From Cohnella endophytica (GTDB lineage: Bacteria > Bacillota > Bacilli > Paenibacillales > Paenibacillaceae): a stretch of 64,000 nucleotides of DNA. The first letter of the stretch is position 1. The number at the start of each line of letters is the position of its first letter. Of the stretch, positions 17,064-25,371 are shown piece after piece. The stretch covers positions 407,523 to 471,522 of the forward strand of contig NZ_RBZM01000008.1 in NCBI RefSeq assembly GCF_003628305.1, given 5' to 3'. A program made the position numbers and the translations under genes. The notes beneath the pieces were generated by a model. It searched no databases and was not told where the DNA came from. It saw only the letters and a program-made list of their open reading frames with translations.

Positions 17064-18830
17064 ATGAACGGTAACATGGTAGCCACCTGGCATAACTTCT
17101 TCTTGCTGCTGGCACTATTAATCAGCATACTCGCATCATATACCATGTTCAACTTCATCGGCAATCTTAAGAGGACGAACGGGACCTTTCGACAGTTCTG
17201 GCTGACGGGCGGAGCGTTCGTGTTCGGAGTCGGTTTGTGGGCGAAACACTTCGTTATGATGCTAGCTAATAACATTCCCCTTAACTTTACCTGGATCATG
17301 CCGGTTGCGCTTATGTTCATCATTTTTTTCTCGCTGATGGCCTTCGTTATGTTGAGCTTGCACGGGATATTCAAGTATAGACTGTTGTTTGGCAGCTCGA
17401 TCTTGGCTTTCGGCATAGCGATCATGAACTTCTTCAGCATTCTAGGTCCGAAAATGGACATTCTCAGTATCAACATGGGTCTCTTGATCGTATCTTTGGT
17501 CGTGTTGTTCGTCGGGACATTCTTTTCTTTCATCTTATCGGAGAGCGGGTACGAGCACAGAAAACTCGTATCGAGCATGTTGCTAGGATCAACTACGGTC
17601 GCGATGCAATTAATCGGCCGGCGCGCGCTGCATATCGAATATTCGGACACGACGTTCGTCACTTGGGACAGTCTCAGCCACGATATTAACGTGCTCGGAC
17701 TTATCATCGCGATCGGGGCTTTGCTCATCCTGATGTCTACGCTTGTGACCTGGTATATCGATAAACATTTGAATCAGATGGATGAACGCTACCGGCTTCT
17801 CGTGGAAAATTCCCTCGATACGATCGCGATTCTGAAGGGCGACCGTTGGGGATTCGTAAACGCTGCAGGACTGCGGATGTTCGAGGCGGAGACGGCGAGC
17901 GAATTAATCGGCAAGTCGATCTATAACATCATGCCCGACAAGGATCGCGGCGCGGTCAAGGAAAGGCTTCACAATCTCGTGTTCGCGGGTAGCGGCAAGC
18001 CGATCGAGCAAGAATGGTCCACGTTAAAAGGAAAGATCCTGTACACGGAAATCGTAGAAACGATGACGACCCTGGACAACGAACCGGCGGTACAAGTTAT
18101 TATTCGCGATATTTCGGAGCGCAAGAAAAACGAAGAGCTGCTGATCAATTCGGAAAAATTGTACGTGGCGGGGCAATTGGCCGCGGGAATCGCGCACGAA
18201 ATCCGTAATCCGCTGACGTCCCTGAAGGGCTTCTTGCAACTGATCGCCTCGGGACGGAAAAATAATAACAGCTACTACGATATCATGAACGCGGAGCTCG
18301 ATCGAATCGAAGACATCGTGAGCGAATTGTTGATGCTGTCCAAGCCGCAAGTCTACGAGCTTACGTATCAGGATATGCGGGTCATGATGAGAGATACGGT
18401 TACGCTCCTGGAGACGCAGGCTATTCTGCACAATATCGCGATCGAAGCGGAGTACGGCACGGATCCTCTATGGATATACGGCGTGGAAAATCAAGTCAAG
18501 CAAGTGTTCATCAACGTGATCAAGAACGCGATCGAAGCGATGACCGACGGAGGGGCGATCAGCATCAAGTTGTCTCGCGAGAGCGACGGGGTATTCGTGC
18601 GAATTCGCGACGAGGGACCCGGCATCGACGAAGAACAGCTGGCCAAGATCGGCCAGCCGTTCTATACGACGAAGGAGAAGGGCACCGGCCTCGGGCTCAT
18701 GGTCAGCTACAAAATCGTCGACAACCATCAAGGGAAAATCGTGGTCATGAGCGAGCTCGGCAAAGGAACTTCATTCGAGATTATGCTGCCGTTCCGTTAT
18801 CCGGAGGCGGCGATCAGGAAGTCTAGCTGA
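17064..18830 (+). CDS. Sensor histidine kinase with seven-helix MHYT-like sensor and PAS domain
   Basis: A 588-residue kinase. Residues 8-232 hold about seven membrane segments with a degenerate MHYT pattern (GLWAKHFVMM), PAS spans about 243-353, the HisKA site is His378 in AAGIAHEIRNPLTSLKGFLQLI, and the HATPase shows NQVKQVFINVIKNAIEAM, DEGPGI and GTGLGL. The catalytic half is of the type used by Bacillus sporulation kinases that feed Spo0F, which also often carry PAS sensors; that role is inference. No response regulator is beside it, as expected for such orphan kinases. The start is ATG 17064 after GAGGGAT. Its last 34 bases overlap the convergent lipid kinase gene. Confidence 0.92.
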   Translation: MNGNMVATWHNFFLLLALLISILASYTMFNFIGNLKRTNGTFRQFWLTGGAFVFGVGLWAKHFVMMLANNIPLNFTWIMPVALMFIIFFSLMAFVMLSLHGIFKYRLLFGSSILAFGIAIMNFFSILGPKMDILSINMGLLIVSLVVLFVGTFFSFILSESGYEHRKLVSSMLLGSTTVAMQLIGRRALHIEYSDTTFVTWDSLSHDINVLGLIIAIGALLILMSTLVTWYIDKHLNQMDERYRLLVENSLDTIAILKGDRWGFVNAAGLRMFEAETASELIGKSIYNIMPDKDRGAVKERLHNLVFAGSGKPIEQEWSTLKGKILYTEIVETMTTLDNEPAVQVIIRDISERKKNEELLINSEKLYVAGQLAAGIAHEIRNPLTSLKGFLQLIASGRKNNNSYYDIMNAELDRIEDIVSELLMLSKPQVYELTYQDMRVMMRDTVTLLETQAILHNIAIEAEYGTDPLWIYGVENQVKQVFINVIKNAIEAMTDGGAISIKLSRESDGVFVRIRDEGPGIDEEQLAKIGQPFYTTKEKGTGLGLMVSYKIVDNHQGKIVVMSELGKGTSFEIMLPFRYPEAAIRKSS

Positions 18831-19717
18831 CGAGGGCGAATAACGGCCGATATAGGGGTTTCCCCGGACGGCTCCCCGTCCCCGTATGCCAACATAGACA
18901 TCGATGCTCCGATTGACACGGAAGTTCCCGTCAATATCGTGACGTATCGATGTTTTTTTACGTGGGATCCCGTGAGTAAAGTCGGAAAAATCATCAATAT
19001 CCGAGCAACGCCGCAGCTGTGCACGACGCAAACGTGAAGCTTTCCGTCATCCGGAAGCGCTTGCGGGCATATTCGCAAGCCGCCGCCGTAACTCGCCGAG
19101 TTGGAGATGACCGACAGCCAACCTTGCGCGAATTCGTGTTTCGTCCCATCTATCGTAACGCTAAGAGAACGCGGCTTGTACCGGGCAAGAGCTCGAAACA
19201 AGCCGATGACGTAAGCAAGCGAGCCGACTCCGAGCCTATTGCACCATTTCTTATAACGAGAGGCGTTTACGTCGGCGGCTACCGCTCCGTCCAGTCCGAC
19301 GGCTACCGCGGTCAGCGTATGCTGCTTGACGCCTTTTTCCGTTACGGATTCAAGCAGGTCGCTTTTGCGGGTATGGCCGGCAAGTATAACCGCTAAAGCT
19401 TCGAGCGGATCGACCGGGATATTGAACGCTCTCGAAGTGTCGTTGCCGGAGCCGGAGGGGATGATTCCATAAGGTATTCCGGACGAGGCGATCAACGGGA
19501 GCAAACCGTGCAAGGTGCCGTCGCCGCCAATAACCGCAACCGCTTTCAATTTTCCGCGTGCCATCCGTTCCCCGACCTGAGAAAGAGCCTCCGATTCCGA
19601 AGTCGTAACGATTTTATCGTACTCCGTTCCCAGACTGCGAAGCCGTGTTTCCACCTTTGCCCAAATCCTTTTGCCGCGGCCGTTGCCGGAATTCTCGTTG
19701 ACGACGAACAGAATCAA
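18797..19717 (-). CDS. Diacylglycerol kinase family (DagK/YegS) lipid kinase
   Basis: About 306 residues with the diacylglycerol kinase catalytic domain. Marks are FVVNENSGNGRG (normally NPxAGxG), the glycine-rich AVIGGDGTLHGLL nucleotide loop, and GIIPSGSGNDTSRAF. The C-terminal domain has SNSASYGGGLRICPQALPDDGKLHVC, typical of YegS/BmrU. It phosphorylates a diacylglycerol or related lipid at the membrane. The start is set at TTG 19717, ten bases after a perfect AAGGAGG and giving the usual short N-terminus; in-frame ATG 19759 is possible but has no ribosome site. Convergent overlap with the sensor kinase leaves no room for a terminator. Confidence 0.87.
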   Translation of the reverse strand: MILFVVNENSGNGRGKRIWAKVETRLRSLGTEYDKIVTTSESEALSQVGERMARGKLKAVAVIGGDGTLHGLLPLIASSGIPYGIIPSGSGNDTSRAFNIPVDPLEALAVILAGHTRKSDLLESVTEKGVKQHTLTAVAVGLDGAVAADVNASRYKKWCNRLGVGSLAYVIGLFRALARYKPRSLSVTIDGTKHEFAQGWLSVISNSASYGGGLRICPQALPDDGKLHVCVVHSCGVARILMIFPTLLTGSHVKKHRYVTILTGTSVSIGASMSMLAYGDGEPSGETPISAVIRPRQLDFLIAASG

Positions 19718-19871
19718 GCCTTCCAGGCCTCCTTGAAGTGATGTGCGTGTGATTCTCATTATACGGGGAGGGGTAGGATTCGGGAAGAGCCGGCTTAAGC
19801 CGACCAAGTCTCAGACTGGGACAAAGAAGCCATTAGCGGGTAATTCATGGTGTCGAAAAGGAGGGATAGCG

Positions 19872-20840
19872 ATGTCTGTTAATGCTAGCAAAGTCGTCGT
19901 GATCACGGCTCAGGGAAGAAGTACGTTCAGCGAAGAACAAGCATCGAGCTTGGAAGCCCATGTAGACGTCAGCTTCGGCGCGGCAATGGGACGGTTATCG
20001 GAGGACGAGATCGTTGCAAGATTAGGCGACGCCGATTATGCGGGATTGACTCCCCGTTCCGTCCCGGTCATTAAGGAAAGCTGGGTAGGGAGACTGCCGC
20101 GGCTAAAAGGAATCGCGGTATTCGCGACCGGAGCGGATTCCGTCGATACGGAATATTTGCGTAAACGGGGGATCAAGCTTAGCCGTCTTCCCGTTTATTC
20201 GACGGATTCGGTTGCAGAGCATACGATAGGTTTACTACTCGCGATGTCGAGAAAAATTCACCTTAGCCAGGACCGCGTTCGCGGAAGGGTTCCTTCCGAG
20301 AAGTCCGTGCTCGGATGGGAACTTCGCGGACGGACGATCGGGATTATCGGATTAGGGAGGATCGGCAGTAGGGTCGCGGAGCTTGCCAGTGCTTTCGGCA
20401 TGCGCGTGCTGGGCTACGATCCTTATAGGCAATCGGAGAGAGCAGCACTTGTCAGCTTGGATGAGCTGCTGTTTTCCTCTGACGTCGTCAGCTTGCATTA
20501 TCCGGCGCAATGGCGCGGCGTGGCTGCTTTCGGCCGGGAGGAGCTTGCCCGGATGAAACCGGGCGCGACGTTGCTGAACGTCTCCCGTTGCGCGCTCGTA
20601 GACCCATTGTCGGTCGTGGATGCGATCGATGCGGGGACGTTGAAGGGATATGCGTTGGACGATATTTTCCCGATCGGCAACGCGGATGAACGTGCGCTTC
20701 GCCAGATCGCGGAGGGACAAATTCTGCAGACCGGTCATACAGCTTGGTACTCCGAAGAAGTCATCGAACGCGGCTACGATTGTTGGATCGACAATCTGAT
20801 CGGAATGGCAACCGGTAATTTTCGAAATCCTTCCCCCTAA
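19872..20840 (+). CDS. D-isomer-specific 2-hydroxyacid dehydrogenase family protein
   Basis: A 322-residue NAD(P)-dependent dehydrogenase. The cofactor-binding domain shows GIIGLGRIGSRVA (GxGxxG) followed by GYDPY. The catalytic Arg is in NVSRCALVD and the His in QTGHTAWYSEE. The usual Glu of the triad lies in a region reading ALDDIFPIGNADE, so the acidic partner is uncertain. Phosphoglycerate-dehydrogenase-like and hydroxypyruvate-reductase-like enzymes share this layout; no substrate can be named. The start is ATG 19872 after AAAAGGAGGG; the frame extends 43 codons upstream without any ribosome site. Confidence 0.9.
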   Translation: MSVNASKVVVITAQGRSTFSEEQASSLEAHVDVSFGAAMGRLSEDEIVARLGDADYAGLTPRSVPVIKESWVGRLPRLKGIAVFATGADSVDTEYLRKRGIKLSRLPVYSTDSVAEHTIGLLLAMSRKIHLSQDRVRGRVPSEKSVLGWELRGRTIGIIGLGRIGSRVAELASAFGMRVLGYDPYRQSERAALVSLDELLFSSDVVSLHYPAQWRGVAAFGREELARMKPGATLLNVSRCALVDPLSVVDAIDAGTLKGYALDDIFPIGNADERALRQIAEGQILQTGHTAWYSEEVIERGYDCWIDNLIGMATGNFRNPSP

Positions 20841-21025
20841 GGGAAGGAACGTATCGAATGCTTAACGGCCGCGGCGTTGGGGCAGCATGGAAGGGCGAAC
20901 TTGTCGGCTTATTTGTGCGTATGGATGGGAAGAATCCGTTCTCTAATGGTATAATGGATGGACTTTGAAGGTTGCGCGGGGACGAAGATAAGCTTCGTTC
21001 GTTATCGCAATAGGAGGAATTCAAC

Positions 21026-22129
21026 ATGGCGGAGCCGCTCAAGGCGATGTATAACGAGCCATTCTTAAGAGCGTTCGCGACGATAGTCAGGAAAGCCTAT
21101 CCGGCGTTCGACGGAGAGGCTTTCGTTCGGTTCGCGCTCGGGCCGGGATGGGACGAGTTGGAGCTCAAGGGCAGGATGCGTAGAATCACGGAAAGCTTGC
21201 GGGCTGCGCTGCCTGCCGAATACGAGAGCGCATTAGACATATTAGAGGCCGTAGCGGACGAATGCCGGGGGTTTCCTTACTTGTTTTTCCCGGATTTCGT
21301 CGAGGTTTACGGCAAATCTCAATGGGAGCGTTCGATCGGGGCCCTGGAGAAGTTTACGAAGTTATCTTCGGCGGAATTCGCCGTTCGTCCGTTCATTAAG
21401 CAAGATCAGGCCCGTATGATGGCGCAGATGGAGAATTGGGCTGTCCACCCGGACGAGCACGTGCGCAGATTGGCGAGCGAAGGCTGTCGGCCGCGACTGC
21501 CGTGGGCGGACGCACTACCGGCGTTGAAGCGGGATCCCGGTCCGATCTGGCCGATTCTGGAGCAATTGAAGGACGACCCGTCGGAGTATGTGCGTCGCAG
21601 CGTCGCGAACAATCTAAACGACATTTCCAAAGATCATCCCGATCTCGTGCTTTCGGTATCGCGGGATTGGTTCGGCGTTAGCGATCGGACGGACTGGATC
21701 GTTCGCCATGGCTGCAGGGGGTTGCTTCGCGCGGCTCAGCCGGAGGCGATGAGACTATTCGGAATCGTGCCGCAGCCCGCGATCGACGTTATTGAATGGT
21801 CCGTTACGCCGGACGAGCTCGCGATCGGAGAGTCGGTCGGGTTCAAATACGCGCTTCGATTACCCGAAGGGGAGCCGGTAAAGCTGCGGATCGAGATGGC
21901 GGTTACTTTCCCGCGGTCGACCGGCAAGGTTTATCGCAAGCTTTTCAAGCTAAGCGAGAAGGTCGTATCCGGAGGCACTCGATTGCAAGGCGGTCGAGAC
22001 TTTTCCTTCGCGGACCTGTCCACGCGCCGTCATTATCCGGGCAGTCACTCCCTGGCCCTTGTCGTGAACGGAAAAGAGGTCGCTTCCGTTGACGTGAACC
22101 TGTTGGGCGGAAGGGGAAGTGAAGCATGA
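21026..22129 (+). CDS. AlkC-type DNA alkylation repair protein with C-terminal beta domain
   Basis: A 367-residue protein. Residues 1-250 are all-helical HEAT-like repeats with the AlkC pattern FPYLFFPDFVEVYG, SSAEFAVRPFI, WAVHPDEHVRRLASEGCRPRLPWA and YVRRSVANNLNDISKDHPD. AlkC/AlkD-family glycosylases remove bulky or positively charged alkylated purines such as 3-methyladenine. Residues about 255-365 form a beta-sandwich-like extension (VTPDELAIGESVGFKYALRLPEGEP), a feature of the AlkC/AlkC2 branch. The start is ATG 21026 after TAGGAGGAATT. The last 4 bases overlap the next gene (ATGA), so the two are translationally coupled. Confidence 0.9.
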   Translation: MAEPLKAMYNEPFLRAFATIVRKAYPAFDGEAFVRFALGPGWDELELKGRMRRITESLRAALPAEYESALDILEAVADECRGFPYLFFPDFVEVYGKSQWERSIGALEKFTKLSSAEFAVRPFIKQDQARMMAQMENWAVHPDEHVRRLASEGCRPRLPWADALPALKRDPGPIWPILEQLKDDPSEYVRRSVANNLNDISKDHPDLVLSVSRDWFGVSDRTDWIVRHGCRGLLRAAQPEAMRLFGIVPQPAIDVIEWSVTPDELAIGESVGFKYALRLPEGEPVKLRIEMAVTFPRSTGKVYRKLFKLSEKVVSGGTRLQGGRDFSFADLSTRRHYPGSHSLALVVNGKEVASVDVNLLGGRGSEA

Positions 22130-23169
22130 CGATCGGAGCAAGGGTGCTGAAGACGGGACTCGCCGTGGCGATCGCTTTGTGGGTCGGCCAGCTCGTCGGC
22201 TTGGGTTCGCCGTTAATCGCGGCGATCGCGGCGATCTTCACGATTCAGCCTTCGATCTATCGCTCTTGGATGCAAATTCTGGAGCAAGTGCAGAGCAACG
22301 TGCTCGGCGCGATTATCGCGATCGGCGCCGTCTGGCTCATGGGTAATACGCCGATTCTCGTCGGTCTCGTCTGCATTGGCATTATTTTATTATGCATCCG
22401 TTTGAAAGCCGAGGATACGATCGCTTTGACCCTAGTTACCGCCGTCGTTATCATGGAGGCGCAAGGCCAAGGTTGGTCGCTCGCGCTCGACAGGCTGGCG
22501 GCGATCCTGACCGGAATGGTATCGGCGTTCGCCGTAAACGTAATCATCGCTCCGCCGCGGCACCGCAATCGTTTCTTGAAGCATGTGGAGGAAACCCAAA
22601 CGCTGTTATCCCGTCTGCTCAGAACCGTCGTATCCAACGAGCTAAAGGAAAACGTCTATCGCGAAGAGCAAATTCGGCTTAGGAGCATGCTTCGCAAGCT
22701 GGACGAGTTTTACGACTTGTTCGCGGAGGAGCGGGTATGGAGAAAGCGGTCGAGGCTCAAGAGGAAGCGGCTGCTTATCGTCTACAAAGGAATGCTGTCC
22801 GCGTTGGAACGAGGGTATTCTTTGATCGAAGCCGTGGAGGAGCATTATTGGGCCGTATCGACGCCGAAGGCGTGGAACCAATTGATCGATCGTCAGATCG
22901 AAGTGCTTTGCGGTTATCACGAGCAGCTCCTGTGGAAATGGGAAGGTAAAATGAAGCCTGGCGCCTCATCTGCCGTGCCTCCCCCCGAAGCTTCCATTCT
23001 CCTGTCCGAAATGATCGAGGACCGACTGGGCGAAGATCCAACCTCCCGATCCCGGATTCTCGTCATTATGTCCTCCGTATTCTCCTACGAGGACCGGCTG
23101 AGACGATTGGATAAGCTGGTAGAGCATTGGATGTCGCGAGGCGGGGCGGAAGACGACGAAGACGAGTAA
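22126..23169 (+). CDS. Aromatic acid exporter family (FUSC/ArAE-like) membrane protein
   Basis: A 347-residue protein. Residues 1-145 contain four to five membrane helices, including GLAVAIALWVGQLVGLGSPLIAAIAAIFTIQPS, the hallmark opening of Gram-positive ArAE_1 exporters (Bacillus YqjA/YgaE type). Residues 150-347 are a long helical cytoplasmic domain. The family is a half-length relative of E. coli AaeB, which exports aromatic acids; substrate here is unknown. It is coupled to the AlkC gene by an ATGA overlap and ends at a strong terminator before array III. Confidence 0.88.
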   Translation: MTIGARVLKTGLAVAIALWVGQLVGLGSPLIAAIAAIFTIQPSIYRSWMQILEQVQSNVLGAIIAIGAVWLMGNTPILVGLVCIGIILLCIRLKAEDTIALTLVTAVVIMEAQGQGWSLALDRLAAILTGMVSAFAVNVIIAPPRHRNRFLKHVEETQTLLSRLLRTVVSNELKENVYREEQIRLRSMLRKLDEFYDLFAEERVWRKRSRLKRKRLLIVYKGMLSALERGYSLIEAVEEHYWAVSTPKAWNQLIDRQIEVLCGYHEQLLWKWEGKMKPGASSAVPPPEASILLSEMIEDRLGEDPTSRSRILVIMSSVFSYEDRLRRLDKLVEHWMSRGGAEDDEDE

Positions 23170-23186
23170 GTCGAGTAAGAGCAGGA

Positions 23187-23222
23187 AGGCCCGGTCGGCT
23201 ATGATGCCGATTGGGCTTTTTT
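23187..23222 (+). terminator. Intrinsic terminator after the exporter gene
   Basis: GCCCGGTCGGC and GCCGATTGGGC pair around TATGAT, followed by TTTTTT. Confidence 0.92.
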
Positions 23223-23240
23223 GGTTTAAGGGGAAGTTCT

Positions 23241-23990
23241 TGACTGCGTGCGTCGCGGTGGGCAGCAAGGCGAGTGTAGTTGGGTAAAGCCTGACTGCGT
23301 GCGTCGTGGTGGGTAGCAAGGCGAGCGTAGTTGGGTAAAACCTGACTGCGAGCGTCGCGGTGGGCAGCAAGGCGAGTGTAGTTGGGTAAAACCTGACTGC
23401 GAGCGTCGCGGTGGGCAGCAAGGCGAGTGTAGTTGGGTAAAGCCTGACTGCGTGCGTCGTGGTGGGTAGTAAGGCGAGTGTAGTTGGGTAAAACCTGACT
23501 GTGAGCGTCGCGGTGGGAAGAAAGGCGAATGTAGTTGGGTAAAGCCTGACTGCGAGCGTCGCGGTGGGCAGCAAGGCGAGCGTAGTTGGGTAAAACCTGA
23601 CTGCGTGCGTCGCGGTGGGCAGAAAGGCGAGTGTAGTTAGGTGAAACCTGATTGCGTGCGTCACGGTGGGCAAAAAGGTGAGTGTAGTTGGGTAAAACCT
23701 GACTGCGTGTGCCATGGCAGACAGCAAGGCGAGTGTAGTTGGGTAAAACCTGACTGCGTGTGCCAGGGCAGGCAGCAAGGCGGGTGTAGTTGGGTAAAAC
23801 CTGACTGCGTGCGTCGTGGTGGGCAGCAAGGAAAGTGTAGTTGGGTAAAACCTGACTGCGAGCGTTGCGGTGGGCAGAAAGGCGAGTGTAGTTGGGTAAA
23901 ACCTGACTGCGTTCGTCGCGGTGGGCAGCAAGGTGACTGAAGTTGGGAAAATCTGACTGCGTTCGTCGAGGAAGGACCCCTTACAAAGAA
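23241..23990. repeat. Tandem array III, 51-bp unit, about 15 copies
   Basis: TGACTGCGTGCGTCGCGG or a variant begins at 23241, 23292, 23343 and then every 51 bases to 23904; the last step is 50. Units read GTAGTTGGGTAAAACCTGAC plus a more variable part. TTGGGT-AAA-ACCTGA forms a hairpin if G-U pairs are allowed in plus-strand RNA. The unit is about 60 percent identical by eye to that of array V. The 750 bases between convergent genes contain nothing else. Long frames through it are a result of the multiple-of-three period. Confidence 0.95.
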
Positions 23991-24018
23991 ATAAGCCGTC
24001 AGAGAGACTCTGACGGCC
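23985..24018 (-). terminator. Terminator of the 24037-24478 small-gene pair
   Basis: GCCGTCAGAG and CTCTGACGGC form a perfect 10-bp stem around AGA at 23995-24017. On the minus strand it is followed by TTATTTCTTTG. Confidence 0.8.
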
Positions 24019-24036
24019 AACCTGCAATGAAGAATG

Positions 24037-24321
24037 TTATTTTTTCCCGCGGGCCATTTGGCGGCGAGGGTGGACAATCTTTCCCTGTTTGTCCGTATCG
24101 TTTTCCTTCGGGACGAGACGCGGATCGGTGCGACCCTCATGATGGTTGTCGAAGCTGAACTCCGAGAGCGTCCATTCCGTCTCTCCCAGCATCGGGTCGG
24201 CGGGAAAGGTTTCTCCGCGGTTTAGCTCCTCTTCGCGACCCCATTCGTTCGTATATACGCCGTCTACCTCGACTTTTTCGCCGGAAACCGGCTCCATCCG
24301 ATCGTTGTTAGATTGGCTCAT
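24037..24321 (-). CDS. Small acidic hypothetical protein
   Basis: A 94-residue, strongly hydrophilic protein without membrane segments or cysteines. The recognisable part is SGEKVEVDGVYTNEWGREEELNRGETFPADPMLGETEWTL, whose G-x-Y-x-N-x-W-G-x-E pattern recalls the short YjzC-like proteins of Bacillales, but I cannot assign it with confidence. The start is ATG 24321 with GAGGGAGAG upstream, 13 bases after the stop of the 47-residue gene, so the two are very likely cotranscribed. Function unknown. Confidence 0.75.
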   Translation of the reverse strand: MSQSNNDRMEPVSGEKVEVDGVYTNEWGREEELNRGETFPADPMLGETEWTLSEFSFDNHHEGRTDPRLVPKENDTDKQGKIVHPRRQMARGKK

Positions 24322-24334
24322 TGGGCACTCTCCC

Positions 24335-24478
24335 TCACAGTCCGTGTTTCGGTACGGCTGCCCTGTCGGCATCCGACTGAAGGTTGCTGGCGCGTTCTTT
24401 GCCTTCACCCGAGCGGTCTGCTTCGGATTGCGCCTTGCTGGCCTTCCTTTGGTTGTCGGAATGCGAATTCCGGGTCAT
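24335..24478 (-). CDS. 47-residue hydrophilic small protein
   Basis: An open frame from ATG 24478 to TGA 24335 with an excellent ribosome site, AAAGGAGG, seven bases upstream. The product begins MTRNSHSDNQRKASKAQSE and is rich in Ser, Lys, Asp and Ala, with two related stretches (KAQSEADRS and NLQSDADRA). It looks intrinsically disordered, like many small spore or stress proteins, but matches no family that I can name. It is the first gene of a likely two-gene operon with the 94-residue protein. Support is the ribosome site, spacing and operon position. Confidence 0.65.
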   Translation of the reverse strand: MTRNSHSDNQRKASKAQSEADRSGEGKERASNLQSDADRAAVPKHGL

Positions 24479-24545
24479 GGCCATTCCTCCTTTGCGTTCG
24501 ATTGCCCGCTTAGGGTGCCACGAGAGAGGAGGCGTTATGCTCCCG

Positions 24546-24671
24546 CGAATCGTCGTAACTCATTATCGCGTACTCACCACGAATCTTCCTAACTCGTTAT
24601 CGCGTACTCACCACGAATCTTCCTAACTCGTTATCGCGTACGCACCACGAATCATCCTTGCTCATTATCGC
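24546..24671. repeat. Tandem repeat, 34-bp unit, about 3.7 copies
   Basis: CGAATCTTCCTAACTCGTTA-type units start at 24546, 24580, 24614 and 24648, 34 bases apart, the last partial. The period is two thirds of 51. It lies between the small-gene pair and the end of the TVP38-family gene. Confidence 0.9.
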
Positions 24672-24687
24672 TACTGTATCCGCGTTT

Positions 24688-25317
24688 CTAACTGTAGCGC
24701 GCCTCCAGCTTACGTCCGCCCATCCAGAGCAAGAACAAGAGGAATAGCGCCAATACGATTCTCCAAGGATGATCGATCATGGCTTGCAGGTCGTTCCCCA
24801 GGAAAGCCAGCGCGAAAATCATGACCGCCTTCCCCAGTATCATTGCCGTAAAATACGTATGAGTCGGGATCTTAGACAGTCCGGCGGTAACGTTGATCAG
24901 GATGGAGGGAGTAAACGGGAAACAAGACAACAGGAAAATAGGCGTGAACCCTTTCCGCTCGATATAACCGAATAGCTTCTCGATCTTCGGATATTTTTTG
25001 CGTAGCTGTTGTCCTCTGCGTGAAGCCAACTGACGGGCGATTAAGAAAACGACCATGGAACCTGCGCTGGCGCCGATCCAAGAATACAGGAAGCCCAACC
25101 ACATTCCGTAAGCCAACGTATTTGCGACAACGAATACGACCAAGGGGAGAAACGGGAAGAGAGATTCAAGAAAAGGAAGAATAATGCCGGGAAGCGGGCC
25201 CAACTCGGAATATCGTTGGAGCAGCTCCTTAATTTGCTCGAGATTCAAGGTTTTGACGTACGCCAACCATTCCTTGAAGCTCCAAGCGGCGATACCAAGC
25301 AGATGAGCGTTTAACAT
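24688..25317 (-). CDS. TVP38/TMEM64 (VTT/DedA-like) family membrane protein
   Basis: A 209-residue integral membrane protein. The VTT-domain marks are the re-entrant segment with PFLESLFPFLPLVVFVVANTLAYG near 50-72, the GASAGSMVVFLIAR glycine-rich stretch, and FLLSCFPFTPSILINVTAGLSKI, where FPFTPS is diagnostic of the TVP38 group. About five hydrophobic segments are seen. Members are thought to act in lipid or small-molecule movement across the membrane. The start is ATG 25317, nine bases after GGAG. The MFS gene upstream on the same strand is 54 bases away, so cotranscription is possible. Confidence 0.9.
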   Translation of the reverse strand: MLNAHLLGIAAWSFKEWLAYVKTLNLEQIKELLQRYSELGPLPGIILPFLESLFPFLPLVVFVVANTLAYGMWLGFLYSWIGASAGSMVVFLIARQLASRRGQQLRKKYPKIEKLFGYIERKGFTPIFLLSCFPFTPSILINVTAGLSKIPTHTYFTAMILGKAVMIFALAFLGNDLQAMIDHPWRIVLALFLLFLLWMGGRKLEARYS

Positions 25318-25371
25318 TTGAACTGACTCCAATCGACCCTACCGGCGAGTAATGTGCGGCTTCATTCCATT

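Noticed and set aside
22966..24027. 353-residue minus-strand frame over array III
   Set aside because: A 17-residue repeat translated from the array, without a ribosome site, and overlapping the end of the exporter gene.
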